DNA from: Anaerolineae bacterium
GTDB lineage: Bacteria > Chloroflexota > Anaerolineae > Promineifilales > Promineifilaceae
DNA length: 6,234 bases
Assembly: GCA_014879345.1 (NCBI GenBank)
Contig: JACSSI010000315.1
Location: forward strand, 1 to 6,234
Direction: 5' to 3'
Within the stretch, counting starts at the first letter, position 1, and each line of letters begins with the position of its first letter. A model generated the notes under the pieces. That model was not told where the DNA came from, did not search any database, and worked only from the letters and a program-made list of their open reading frames with translations. The translations under genes and the position numbers were made by a program. Positions 1 to 6,075 of this stretch are shown in pieces.

Positions 1-27
1 CCAATACGAATTGGCATTAAATTTGAG

Positions 28-44
28 GAGACTTTTGTAGTCTC
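28..44. repeat. Short perfect hairpin
   Basis: GAGACT (28-33) and AGTCTC (39-44) form a 6-bp perfect stem with a 5-base TTTGT loop. No T-run of useful length follows on either strand, so a terminator role is not supported. A smaller hairpin, CCAAT/ATTGG with an ACGA loop, lies at 1-14. Function unknown. Confidence 0.35.
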
Positions 45-130
45 ATACACAACTTTAAACCGCACCCTTACGTTGGGGGGGGCGAATTTATTGCTTGTTT
101 TGTGCGCTTGAACATCAAATTCTAAAGAGC

Positions 131-181
131 AAAAAAACTCCCCTGACAAATTCAAGAGCGGTAGCGAATCTGTCAGGGGAG
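131..181 (-). terminator. Intrinsic (Rho-independent) terminator, minus strand
   Basis: Positions 138-153 and 166-181 form a 16-position stem around a 12-base loop. The single plus-strand mismatch (A149 opposite C170) becomes a U-G wobble in minus-strand RNA, so that transcript pairs along the whole stem. It is followed directly by seven U residues (A131-137 on the plus strand). The plus strand has no T-run after the stem. This polarity fits a terminator for transcripts coming from the purH genes, although it lies about 315 bases past the AICAR formyltransferase stop codon. It could instead end an unrecognised small RNA made from this region. Confidence 0.75.
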
Positions 182-231
182 AAGGCATAGCGGATACCTA
201 ATGTACAACTTTCTTTTCACCAGAGGAGCGA

Positions 232-273
232 GACACGCCCTCGTGTCCCGTGTGGGATGTGGGCGTCCCACAC
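232..273. repeat. Pair of adjacent hairpins, repeat-like
   Basis: Two stem-loops stand almost head to tail: GACACG (232-237)/CGTGTC (242-247) with loop CCCT, and GTGTGGGA (250-257)/TCCCACAC (266-273) with an 8-base loop. The loop-side segments ACGCCC (235-240) and GGGCGT (261-266) are also complementary, so an alternative fold is possible. The arrangement looks like a dispersed structured intergenic repeat. Neither strand shows a terminator T-run. A role in RNA stability or as mobile-repeat debris is inference. Confidence 0.5.
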
Positions 274-319
274 TCTCCAGTATATAAGTACATTGTCACA
301 AAAGTAATTTAACCAACAA

Positions 320-350
320 GCCGACGCCTGAGCTTGTCGAAGGCAAAGGC
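320..350. repeat. Dispersed repeat with GAGCTTGTCGAAGG core
   Basis: The 19-base segment at 326-344 contains GCCT and AGGC ends around GAGCTTGTCGA. An outer GCC (320-322)/GGC (348-350) pair extends the imperfect stem across a 3x3 internal loop. The core CTGAGCTTGTCGAAGG is, from general experience, a very common intergenic repeat in many bacterial genomes; this could not be searched here. No coding function. Confidence 0.5.
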
Positions 351-390
351 GGTAGGGGTGTAGCACGCATCGCTTTGGCTTCACAGGACG

Positions 391-410
391 TTCGGTGAAC
401 TCAGTCGAGT
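391..410. repeat. Degenerate partner repeat (TTCGGTGAACTCAGTCGA)
   Basis: TTCGGTGAACTCAGTCGA at 391-408 resembles the TTCGGTGAGCTCAGTCGA type of dispersed repeat that often occurs near CTGAGCTTGTCGAAGG elements. ACTC/GAGT (399-402/407-410) can form a tiny stem. Its closeness to the element at 326-344 supports a shared repeat cluster. Identification is from memory of the pattern only. Confidence 0.4.
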
Positions 411-496
411 CGCTCAGCCGCCGCTGGTCTCATAAAGCTTAGAAAACTTATATTACAGAGTAATAACCAAGCTGAAAGGATTTAAGCTCGAGCGCT

Positions 497-1669
497 TTAG
501 TGATGGAAAAGGCGCGTTCCCGTCAGTGCCATCACCATGCCATACTCATCACACGCTTCAATGACCACGTCATCACGGATGGAGCCACCGGGCTGCGCCA
601 CATAGCTGACACCACTTTGCTGAGCACGGTCGATGCTGTCGCGGAAGGGGAAGAAGGCGTCTGAACCGAGGGTTACACCGGTCAATGTGTCCAACCACGC
701 TCGTTTTTCTGCGGGGGTAAGGCGCACCGGCACAGAGGCAAAGCTTTGCTGCCAGTTTGCTTCTTCGGCGGGAGTGAGGTTCTCTAACAAATATTGATCG
801 ATGGCATTGTCTCGCTCTGTGCGGCCGATTTTTTCACGGAAGGGCAGATTCAAGACGGCGGGATGCTGGCGCAGATACCAGGTATCTGCTTTGGTACCGG
901 CCAGTCGCGTGCAGTGAATACGGGATTGCTGTCCCGCACCTACGCCGATGGCCTGCCCATCTTTGACATAGCAGACTGAGTTGGACTGGGTGTATTTCAG
1001 CGTCAACAAGGCTACGATCATGTCGCGTTTGGCGCTTTCTGGCAGGTTTTTGTTGGCGGTGACGATTTCGGTCAGGTCGTCATAGGTGGGGATGGCATCG
1101 TTGTGCTTTTGTTCCAGGTGAAGGCCAAAGATTTCGCGGGTTTCCTGAGCTGGGGGATCGTAATCTGGATCAATTTGGATGACACGGTAGTCGCCGCCTT
1201 TTTTGTCTTTGAGGATGGCTAAGGCTTCCGGTTCATAACCAGGGGCAATGACACCATCGGAGACTTCTCGTTTAAGCAGTTGGGCGGTGGGTGCATCTAC
1301 CACGTCGCTTAATGCAGCCCAATCACCGAATGAGGAAATGCGGTCTGCGCCGCGAGCGCGGGCATAGGCGGCTGCCAACGGTGACAGATCGAAGGAACCG
1401 GTGAAGTAGGCCTGGTTTAGGGTATCGTCCAGGGGTATAGCAACGGCCGTTCCCGCCGGACTAACATGTTTGAAAGAGGCAGCAGCAGGCAGACCAGTCG
1501 CTTGTTTGAGTTCACGCACGAGCTGCCAGGCATTGAGCGCGTCGAGCAAGTTGATGTAACCGGGTGCCCCGTTCAGCATTTCAATAGGCAACGCACCCTG
1601 CTTGACATAAATACGGGCAGGCGCTTGATGGGGATTCATACCATAGCGTAGTTTAATTTCAGAAGACAT
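497..1669 (-). CDS. purH: AICAR formyltransferase (stand-alone PurH C-terminal half)
   Basis: This cytosolic enzyme transfers a formyl group from 10-formyltetrahydrofolate to AICAR to give FAICAR, the penultimate step of IMP synthesis. The 390-residue protein is the complete AICARFT half of PurH/ATIC and nothing else. It starts with the LRYGMNPHQ motif (7-15). The catalytic Lys-His pair is K67-H68 in [14 protein letters not shown] (228-232), GVGAGQQSR (242-250), AFFPFRDS (338-345) and PGGSIRDD (360-367) follow, and it ends in TRLFHH, an ending shared with human ATIC as I recall it. The ATG start is well set by an AAGGAG box 5 bases upstream. It lies 78 bp downstream of the IMP cyclohydrolase gene on the same strand, almost certainly co-transcribed. 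The family assignment is very secure; the split arrangement is unusual compared with fused PurH. Confidence 0.96.
   Translation of the reverse strand: MSSEIKLRYGMNPHQAPARIYVKQGALPIEMLNGAPGYINLLDALNAWQLVRELKQATGLPAAASFKHVSPAGTAVAIPLDDTLNQAYFTGSFDLSPLAAAYARARGADRISSFGDWAALSDVVDAPTAQLLKREVSDGVIAPGYEPEALAILKDKKGGDYRVIQIDPDYDPPAQETREIFGLHLEQKHNDAIPTYDDLTEIVTANKNLPESAKRDMIVALLTLKYTQSNSVCYVKDGQAIGVGAGQQSRIHCTRLAGTKADTWYLRQHPAVLNLPFREKIGRTERDNAIDQYLLENLTPAEEANWQQSFASVPVRLTPAEKRAWLDTLTGVTLGSDAFFPFRDSIDRAQQSGVSYVAQPGGSIRDDVVIEACDEYGMVMALTGTRLFHH
1442..1451. repeat. AACGGCCGTT palindrome, copy 1
   Basis: Perfect 10-bp palindrome inside the AICAR formyltransferase gene, where it is read as Thr-Ala-Val (ACG GCC GTT) just after the K67-H68 motif. 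One of five exact copies in the window. Confidence 0.6.
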
Positions 1670-1674
1670 GGGGA

Positions 1675-1680
1675 CTCCTT
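1675..1680 (-). promoter_or_regulatory. Ribosome binding site of AICAR formyltransferase
   Basis: Read on the minus strand this is AAGGAG, 5 bases before the ATG at 1667-1669. It is the best Shine-Dalgarno sequence in the window and fixes the start codon. Confidence 0.85.
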
Positions 1681-1695
1681 TTTTAGTGTTCAGTG
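1681..1695. repeat. 15-bp direct repeat, copy A
   Basis: TTTTAGTGTTCAGTG here is identical to 6122-6136. Both copies contain the AGTGTTCA-type sequence related to the heptamer array at 1715-1759. This copy sits in the gap between the two purH genes. Confidence 0.55.
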
Positions 1696-1714
1696 TACAG
1701 TAAGGTTTCTAACC

Positions 1715-1759
1715 ACTGTTCACTGTTCACTGCTTACTGTTCACTGCTTACTGTTCACT
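1715..1759. repeat. Heptanucleotide tandem repeat array
   Basis: Consecutive 7-base units read CTGTTCA, CTGTTCA, CTGCTTA, CTGTTCA, CTGCTTA, CTGTTCA from 1716 to 1757, effectively a 14-base period alternating CTGTTCA and CTGCTTA. On the minus strand this reads as repeated AGTGAACAGTAAGC. The array runs into the 3' end of the IMP cyclohydrolase gene and encodes its last codons and TAA stop. It resembles the short tandemly repeated heptamers known from cyanobacterial intergenic DNA. Copy number may vary between strains. Confidence 0.85.
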
Positions 1760-2335
1760 TGTTTTTAAGTATGCCGTGATAGCAGTGTCGTAATCTCGGG
1801 TGTGGGTAAAGGCTTTGATGGCAAATTGTTTGCGGTTGGCTTCGTTGACGCTGCCGTTGGTTTGCAACTCATCCAGTACAATGGCGTAATCTTGTGGATC
1901 GCAGACGATGGTGACGCGGGCAAAGTTTTTGGCTGCGGCTCGTAACAGGGTAACACCACCGATGTCGATTTGCTCGATGGCTTCAGCCAGGGTGACGCCC
2001 GGCTGGGCGATGGTGTCTTCAAAAGGGTACAAATTGCAGACAACCAGATCAATCATGTTGATCTGTTGGGCAGCCAAATCGGCTTTGTCTTCAGGAATAT
2101 CCCGAGCCAGGATGCCGCCATGCACAACTGGATGCAGCGTTTTGACACGTCCACCCAACATTTCAGGTGCGCCGGTGATTTCGGCAACGTCAATGACATC
2201 TAAGCCAGCTTCACGCAGTTGGCGGGCAGTGCCACCGCTGGCGATTAGCTCCCAATCCATCGAGGCCAGGTTGGCCGCGAATTCGACCAGTCCTGCCTTA
2301 TCGTATACAGAGAGAATTGCTCTTTTTTTGCTCAT
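1748..2335 (-). CDS. purH: IMP cyclohydrolase (stand-alone PurH N-terminal half)
   Basis: This cytosolic enzyme closes FAICAR to IMP, the last step of de novo purine synthesis. The protein (195 residues from the chosen ATG) is a single MGS-fold cyclohydrolase domain: SVYDKAGL near the start, SGGT (33-36), GGRVKTLHP (61-69), CNLYPF (100-105), IDIGG (123-127) and LLRAAAKN (130-137). K65, Y103, D124 and K136 match the Lys66, Tyr104, Asp125 and Lys137 reported as important in human ATIC. The open frame can be extended to a GTG at 2351-2353, adding six residues. I prefer the ATG at 2333-2335 because [13 protein letters not shown] matches family starts, but neither has a clear ribosome binding site. 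The last residues, SEQ, and the stop codon fall within tandem repeat sequence. Its product is completed by the AICARFT encoded next downstream. Confidence 0.95.
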   Translation of the reverse strand: MSKKRAILSVYDKAGLVEFAANLASMDWELIASGGTARQLREAGLDVIDVAEITGAPEMLGGRVKTLHPVVHGGILARDIPEDKADLAAQQINMIDLVVCNLYPFEDTIAQPGVTLAEAIEQIDIGGVTLLRAAAKNFARVTIVCDPQDYAIVLDELQTNGSVNEANRKQFAIKAFTHTRDYDTAITAYLKTSEQ

Positions 2336-2360
2336 GGTCAGAGAATTTACCACAAGGGAA

Positions 2361-2369
2361 AACGGCCGT
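2361..2369. repeat. AACGGCCGT, near-copy of the palindrome
   Basis: Nine of the ten bases of AACGGCCGTT, with C in place of the last T. This is the only copy outside a gene. It lies in the divergent gap, 26 bases upstream of the preferred cyclohydrolase start codon. Confidence 0.45.
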
Positions 2370-2374
2370 CTATA
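2369..2374 (-). promoter_or_regulatory. Possible -10 box for the purH genes
   Basis: The minus strand reads TATAGA here. Transcription would begin around 2362, giving a leader of about 27 bases before the preferred ATG, or only about 9 before the GTG alternative. No good -35 hexamer is visible at the expected distance, so support is weak. Confidence 0.25.
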
Positions 2375-2439
2375 GTTTATTTTGAATGATAAAGATGAAC
2401 GTTTGTTATATAGGCATTGGCTTACCAGGTGATGTAAGA

Positions 2440-2466
2440 TTGACTTTTAGTATCGGTTGTTAATTT
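2440..2466 (+). promoter_or_regulatory. Possible promoter for the GH9 gene
   Basis: TTGACT (2440-2445) resembles a -35 box, and TAATTT (2461-2466) follows after a short 15-base spacer. The spacing is below the usual 16-18 bases, so this is only a candidate. It is placed suitably for transcription of the gene starting at 2501. Confidence 0.3.
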
Positions 2467-2474
2467 TGGCAGAA

Positions 2475-2504
2475 ATGAAACAGAAAAAGGGTGGCAAAAC
2501 GTGA
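2475..2504 (+). other. Possible 9-codon leader ORF overlapping the GH9 start
   Basis: An ATG at 2475 opens a nine-residue frame (MKQKKGGKT) whose TGA stop at 2502-2504 overlaps the GTG start codon at 2501-2503 in a GTGA junction. Such overlaps can couple translation, but no ribosome binding site for this mini-ORF is obvious and it may be chance. Confidence 0.2.
2487..2494 (+). promoter_or_regulatory. Ribosome binding site of the GH9 gene
   Basis: AAGGGTGG contains a partial Shine-Dalgarno core (AAGGG) 9 bases before the GTG start. It is modest but supports GTG 2501 as the start, together with the signal peptide that begins there. Confidence 0.5.
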
Positions 2505-5131
2505 AAAAACGTCTAATTTTGTGGGCATTGCTAGGATTGTGCGGTTTGATGATGACAGGAAGAACAGTGGCGCAAGATGGCTCTGAGCCGCCTGTTGATT
2601 ACCGTCAATTACCTGATTTGCATCTGTTATCAGAGACACCTTATGGGCAATGGATTGGCTCTGGTAATGGCCTGGAGATTGAGACAGATGAAAACGGCCG
2701 TTTACCCGTCGATCCATCCGAAACGTTCAACGATTTGCCATCTTATCGGGTGCGCGTACGTGGTGAAAGTGGCTGGTGGAGTTTTATTTTGGCTGGCAAG
2801 GATTGGGAGTCTTACAGCATAGCCCCTTATTATCCAGATGGTGCCTTGGAATTTAATATTAAGGTAGCCAGTGATGGCGCGAAAGATTTCGGGATCATGT
2901 TGAATGACATGGTGGTGGGTCGTAATCCGGAAAATCTGGAATCGAATGAAATTAAGATTTCCGAGGTCTTGTCAGAGACAGATGAATGGCGGCCTGTCAC
3001 GATTCCTTTGAGTGCGCTGCTTTCAGAAGGAGCTGGCCTTAATCTGGACCAATTGTTTTCGGTGGTGTTTTCTGGCATTTTCCAGGGCGCTGAGGCGCAG
3101 GAAATGACGTTTTGGCTGAACGATGTCCGGTTTACTGCCCCAGGTGTTGAGCCAAGCCACCCCCAGATTAAGCTGAATCAACTGGGTTACACGCCTGCGG
3201 GGCAAAAGGTTGCTCGTGTTTCCGGGTTTGATGATGCGTTGTTTGCTCAGACTGGTACGCCTTTTACAGTGCGTGACATCAGCAATAATCAACCGGTTTA
3301 CCAGGGGGAACTGGCACTGTTGGCGGATTATGATGCGGTGGTTTCTGGTGAACGGGTGTTGACGGCCGATTTCACAGATTTGCAGACACCTGGCCGGTAT
3401 TATTTGTCTATTGATGCGTATCAGGTAGCGGATTCGCCGTTGTTTACGATTGGGGAGTCTGTTTATCAGGATTTGGTGGTGGATGGGCTGCGTTATTTTT
3501 ATTTGCAGCGCTCAGGAATGGCGCTAGATGCCGTTCATGCGGGGAAGTTTGCGCGGGAGGCAGGTCATTTGCAGGATGCGCAGGCGGAATTTCGCTCTGG
3601 TTCGCAGTCACCGATGGACGTTTCTGGAGGCTGGTATGATGCGGGTGACTATGGGAAGTATGTGAATGCGGGAGCAACGGCCGTTTCCGACCTGCTGTGG
3701 GCTTATGAACTGTTTCCTGAACAGTTTACCGATGAACAGTTAAATATCCCGGAAAGCGGCAATGGTGTGCCTGATTTGCTGGATGAAGTGCGCTGGGAAT
3801 TAGACTGGATGCTCAAAATGCAAGACCCCGCATCGGGTGGTTTTTACCACATGGTACAAGACACAGAGGCCACGACCGTTTCTGCTGCCGGGGAGCCGCG
3901 TTTCATTGAAGACACGGATGGCAAGCGTGAAAACGTGCGCCCCACCGCTACGACGGGCAGTGCTGTCGCGGCCTTGGCTCATGCCGCCCTGGTGTTTGAA
4001 CCGATTGATCCAGCGTATGCCGCAGCGCTGTTATCAGCGGCTGAGGCTGGCTGGGTTTACCTGGAAGAAAATCCTGATGGCGTGGATTCAGTCCCTGGCC
4101 CGTACAGCGACGATGATGACAGCGACAATCGGTTTTGGGCAGCCGCAGCCCTGTACCGCGTGACTGGGAATCAAGCATATCATGATTATGTCAAGAGCGT
4201 TTATCGTGATGTAGAAACCTTCTTTGAGAGCGAAACGGATAATGCGTACGGCGTCAGCCGCATGGAGATGATTGGCTGGCTCACGTATGCCCACAGCGAG
4301 GAGCGTGACCCGGATGTGATGGCGTATTTCGTGTCGTTGTTTGAGGAGTGGTCGGCGCGAATGGTGGCACGTTGGCAGGCTTCGAATTGGGATATTGCAC
4401 TGGAAGATGATGATTTCTACTGGAGCAGCAATTACGTGGCGCTGACGACGCCGTTTGTGATGCTGGTGGGGTCTGAAGCGTTGGGAGAGATGGACGGAAC
4501 GGCCGTTGTCATGTCACAACAAGCACTCGATTATATTTTAGGCAACAACCCGTTGAGTTTCAGCTATGTATCTGGCTACGGCGAACGCAGCGTGCAGCAT
4601 CCTTTTGCCAATCAGTGGAGCTATGATGCCGTGCCTGAAGTGCCAGATGGCGTCTTTGTTGGTGGGGCAAACGCCAAAACCAATCCCTTACTCTACTCCA
4701 ACTTCGCGGGTAAACGATACCTCGACAGCAACGCCAATTGGACGACCAATGAACATACGATTTACTGGAACTCAAACCTGATATTCCATGCCGCTCTAGC
4801 CAATCAATTGAGTCAGCCAGGCTCTGCGCCCGTATTTGTGGAACCCACCCCACTGCCAACCACTGCCGCTGAGTTAGAGCCAGCACCGCAGTCTGCCGAA
4901 CAAACAAACCCATCGACAGCGAATGTGGCTGCCGATAATTCTGAGCAGCCCACTACTGACGAACAGCCTTCTTCTCCCCCTGAATCAGTAACTCAAAACG
5001 TCGAAAACAGCAATACAACTACCAACAATTTAATGATTGGGCTTATCGTCGTGGGCATTGTTTTGATTATCGTTGTAGTCGTGTGTACAGTGGTGATTTT
5101 GCGGGCGTTGCAGAAAACGCCCGCCCAGTAA
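2501..5131 (+). CDS. Membrane-anchored family 9 glycoside hydrolase (cellulase-like)
   Basis: Predicted to hydrolyse beta-1,4-glucan on the outer cell surface. The order is: signal peptide (about 1-24, KKR then a hydrophobic stretch, cleavage near TVA-QD); an N-terminal beta-rich, probably carbohydrate-binding module (about 33-215); a CelD-type Ig-like domain (about 220-318, beginning IKLNQLGYTP); the GH9 (alpha/alpha)6 catalytic domain (about 320-770); a Pro/Ser/Thr/Glu-rich linker (about 771-840); and a C-terminal transmembrane helix (about 844-867) followed by a short basic tail. Catalytic residues are present: WYDAGDYGKYV with D380 and D383 (base), and E751 in NEHTIYWN (acid). The usual PHHR substrate-binding motif is replaced by HPFANQW (700-706), so specificity may differ. 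It starts with GTG. It is divergent from the purH genes and convergent with the next gene, so it is probably its own transcription unit. GH9 membership is secure; the exact substrate is inferred. Confidence 0.93.
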   Translation: MKKRLILWALLGLCGLMMTGRTVAQDGSEPPVDYRQLPDLHLLSETPYGQWIGSGNGLEIETDENGRLPVDPSETFNDLPSYRVRVRGESGWWSFILAGKDWESYSIAPYYPDGALEFNIKVASDGAKDFGIMLNDMVVGRNPENLESNEIKISEVLSETDEWRPVTIPLSALLSEGAGLNLDQLFSVVFSGIFQGAEAQEMTFWLNDVRFTAPGVEPSHPQIKLNQLGYTPAGQKVARVSGFDDALFAQTGTPFTVRDISNNQPVYQGELALLADYDAVVSGERVLTADFTDLQTPGRYYLSIDAYQVADSPLFTIGESVYQDLVVDGLRYFYLQRSGMALDAVHAGKFAREAGHLQDAQAEFRSGSQSPMDVSGGWYDAGDYGKYVNAGATAVSDLLWAYELFPEQFTDEQLNIPESGNGVPDLLDEVRWELDWMLKMQDPASGGFYHMVQDTEATTVSAAGEPRFIEDTDGKRENVRPTATTGSAVAALAHAALVFEPIDPAYAAALLSAAEAGWVYLEENPDGVDSVPGPYSDDDDSDNRFWAAAALYRVTGNQAYHDYVKSVYRDVETFFESETDNAYGVSRMEMIGWLTYAHSEERDPDVMAYFVSLFEEWSARMVARWQASNWDIALEDDDFYWSSNYVALTTPFVMLVGSEALGEMDGTAVVMSQQALDYILGNNPLSFSYVSGYGERSVQHPFANQWSYDAVPEVPDGVFVGGANAKTNPLLYSNFAGKRYLDSNANWTTNEHTIYWNSNLIFHAALANQLSQPGSAPVFVEPTPLPTTAAELEPAPQSAEQTNPSTANVAADNSEQPTTDEQPSSPPESVTQNVENSNTTTNNLMIGLIVVGIVLIIVVVVCTVVILRALQKTPAQ
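2693..2702. repeat. AACGGCCGTT palindrome, copy 2
   Basis: Exact copy in the N-terminal module of the GH9 gene, read in a different frame from the other coding copies: Asn-Gly-Arg (AAC GGC CGT). Confidence 0.6.
3676..3685. repeat. AACGGCCGTT palindrome, copy 3
   Basis: Exact copy in the GH9 catalytic domain, about 30 bases after the DAGD codons, read as Thr-Ala-Val. Confidence 0.6.
4498..4507. repeat. AACGGCCGTT palindrome, copy 4
   Basis: Exact copy in the GH9 catalytic domain, read as Thr-Ala-Val within GTAVV. Confidence 0.6.
5101..5124. terminator. GC-rich hairpin at the convergent gene ends
   Basis: GCGGGCGTT (5101-5109) and AACGCCCGC (5116-5124) form a perfect 9-bp stem with a 6-base loop. 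It lies inside the last codons of the GH9 gene and about 38 bases past the stop of the convergent alpha/beta hydrolase. No T-run follows on either strand, so it is not a standard intrinsic terminator. It may slow polymerase or protect 3' ends in both directions. Confidence 0.4.
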
Positions 5132-5161
5132 ACATTTCTAGCATTTGCCTCTTTGCCTGTT

Positions 5162-6052
5162 TTAGTGGGCGTGAGCAGCAACAGCAGCCACGATTTCCGG
5201 CCAGAGTTCAGGCGGCATGGCGTGACCCATGCCGTCGATGAGTATGAGTTTCGCGTTGGGGATGGCTTCAGCGGTGGCGATGCCGCCTTCTACGGGGACG
5301 ATGATGTCTTCTTTGCCGTGGATGACGAGGGTGGGGATAGCAAGTTTTTCCAGCGCTTCCTGGCGGCTGCCGGAGGCGATAATAGCAGCCGTATGACGGG
5401 CCGCGCCTGCGGGATAGGTGCCTCGTTCCCAGGTAGCGGTGGCTTTTTGGATAACGGCCGTTTCCTCCCAATCAAATCCAGAGCCATAATTCCCCTTCAC
5501 CCAGTTGATCTCGTTTTGAATGTAGCTCTCCAAATCTGTGGCGGGTGGGGCGGTGAAAAAAGCGAGACCTTCCGGCTTGGGCATGGAGACGGACATTTCG
5601 CCTGTGGTTGACATAATAGAGGTCAATGTGAGAACGCGATCTGGATGGTTTATGGCAATCGTTTGGGCAATCATGCCACCCATCGACACACCCAGGACAT
5701 GCGTTTGCTCCACACCCAACGCATCTAATAAACCAATTGCATCTGCGGCCATATCACTGAGATGGTAAGGTGCGGAGATGGGTAGACCTTGCATGGCGGC
5801 CATAATGTTAGGTGTGCCAGCTTCAGCGAATTTTGTAGATAGACCCGTGTCGCGGTTATCGTAGCGGATGACCCAGTAGCCGCGTTCGGCCAGCATGGTG
5901 CAAAGCGCTTCATCCCAGCCGATTAGCTGCATACTGAGACCCCCGACCAGGAGCAGGGCGGGATTATTGGGGTTGCCGAAGGCGTCGTAACAAATCTGGA
6001 TGCCGTTGGCGGATACAATTTCTGGGCCTTGATAGGGGATGGGTTCGTACAT
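5162..6052 (-). CDS. Alpha/beta hydrolase, RdmC/DnrP-like esterase type
   Basis: A 296-residue cytosolic alpha/beta-hydrolase-fold enzyme with no signal peptide or membrane segment. The triad is visible: nucleophile S123 in GVSMGG, acid D249 in HGKEDIIVP, and H277 in GMGHAMP. LLVGGLS (34-40) supplies the oxyanion-hole region. RYDNRDTGLST (63-73) resembles the YDHRDTGRS segment of the RdmC/DnrP aclacinomycin methylesterase-like family, but that family is broad and no antibiotic genes are nearby, so the substrate is unknown. It probably acts as an ester or lactone hydrolase. An AAGAGG ribosome binding site 6 bases before the ATG supports the start. It lies 71 bp downstream of a probable LD-carboxypeptidase gene on the same strand, likely in one operon, and is convergent with the GH9 gene, with 30 bp between stop codons. 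Confidence 0.9.
   Translation of the reverse strand: MYEPIPYQGPEIVSANGIQICYDAFGNPNNPALLLVGGLSMQLIGWDEALCTMLAERGYWVIRYDNRDTGLSTKFAEAGTPNIMAAMQGLPISAPYHLSDMAADAIGLLDALGVEQTHVLGVSMGGMIAQTIAINHPDRVLTLTSIMSTTGEMSVSMPKPEGLAFFTAPPATDLESYIQNEINWVKGNYGSGFDWEETAVIQKATATWERGTYPAGAARHTAAIIASGSRQEALEKLAIPTLVIHGKEDIIVPVEGGIATAEAIPNAKLILIDGMGHAMPPELWPEIVAAVAAHAH
5453..5462. repeat. AACGGCCGTT palindrome, copy 5
   Basis: Exact copy in the alpha/beta hydrolase gene, read on the minus strand as Thr-Ala-Val within ETAVIQ. Confidence 0.6.
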
Positions 6053-6058
6053 AATTTT

Positions 6059-6064
6059 CCTCTT
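6059..6064 (-). promoter_or_regulatory. Ribosome binding site of the alpha/beta hydrolase
   Basis: The minus strand reads AAGAGG, 6 bases before the ATG at 6050-6052, which fixes the start. Confidence 0.7.
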
Positions 6065-6075
6065 GAGTTTTTCCC

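Larger units (their letters stand above)
1..496. other. Gene-free, repeat-rich intergenic region
   Basis: No reading frame here has a credible start, ribosome binding site and protein-like composition. Visible contents are several hairpins, a strong minus-strand terminator, a G8 homopolymer (75-82), and two short elements that resemble widely dispersed bacterial repeats (around 326-344 and 391-408). The frame open from base 1 to a TGA at 109-111 gives 36 residues with no recognisable motif, so a truncated gene end entering from the left cannot be excluded but is not supported. The region lies downstream of the minus-strand purH genes, so it probably holds their 3' untranslated region and a stretch of repeat accumulation. 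Confidence 0.7.

Noticed and set aside
75..82. G8 homopolymer as a phase-variation tract
   Set aside because: No gene surrounds it, so length changes would have no clear coding effect. It could also be a sequencing artefact.
1..111. Frame open from the left edge to a TGA at 109-111, possible end of a truncated gene
   Set aside because: It gives 36 residues with no recognisable motif, crosses a G8 run and sits in hairpin-rich DNA. Not enough to call a gene.
1715..1759. CRISPR-like array
   Set aside because: Units are 7 bases with no spacers between them. It is a simple tandem repeat.
1908..2375. Long plus-strand open frame of 155 residues
   Set aside because: It is antisense to the IMP cyclohydrolase gene, whose motifs are unmistakable. 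No family resemblance and no ribosome binding site were seen.
2501..2575. Lipoprotein signal (LLGLC) at the GH9 N-terminus
   Set aside because: The residue before the Cys is Leu, not Gly, Ala or Ser as a lipobox needs. An ordinary signal peptide with cleavage near VA-Q fits better.
4560..4913. Minus-strand open frame of 117 residues inside the GH9 gene
   Set aside because: Antisense to conserved GH9 catalytic-domain sequence; no start signals or recognisable domain.
5153..5611. Plus-strand open frame of 152 residues
   Set aside because: Antisense shadow of the alpha/beta hydrolase, with low-complexity Gly/Asp-rich composition.
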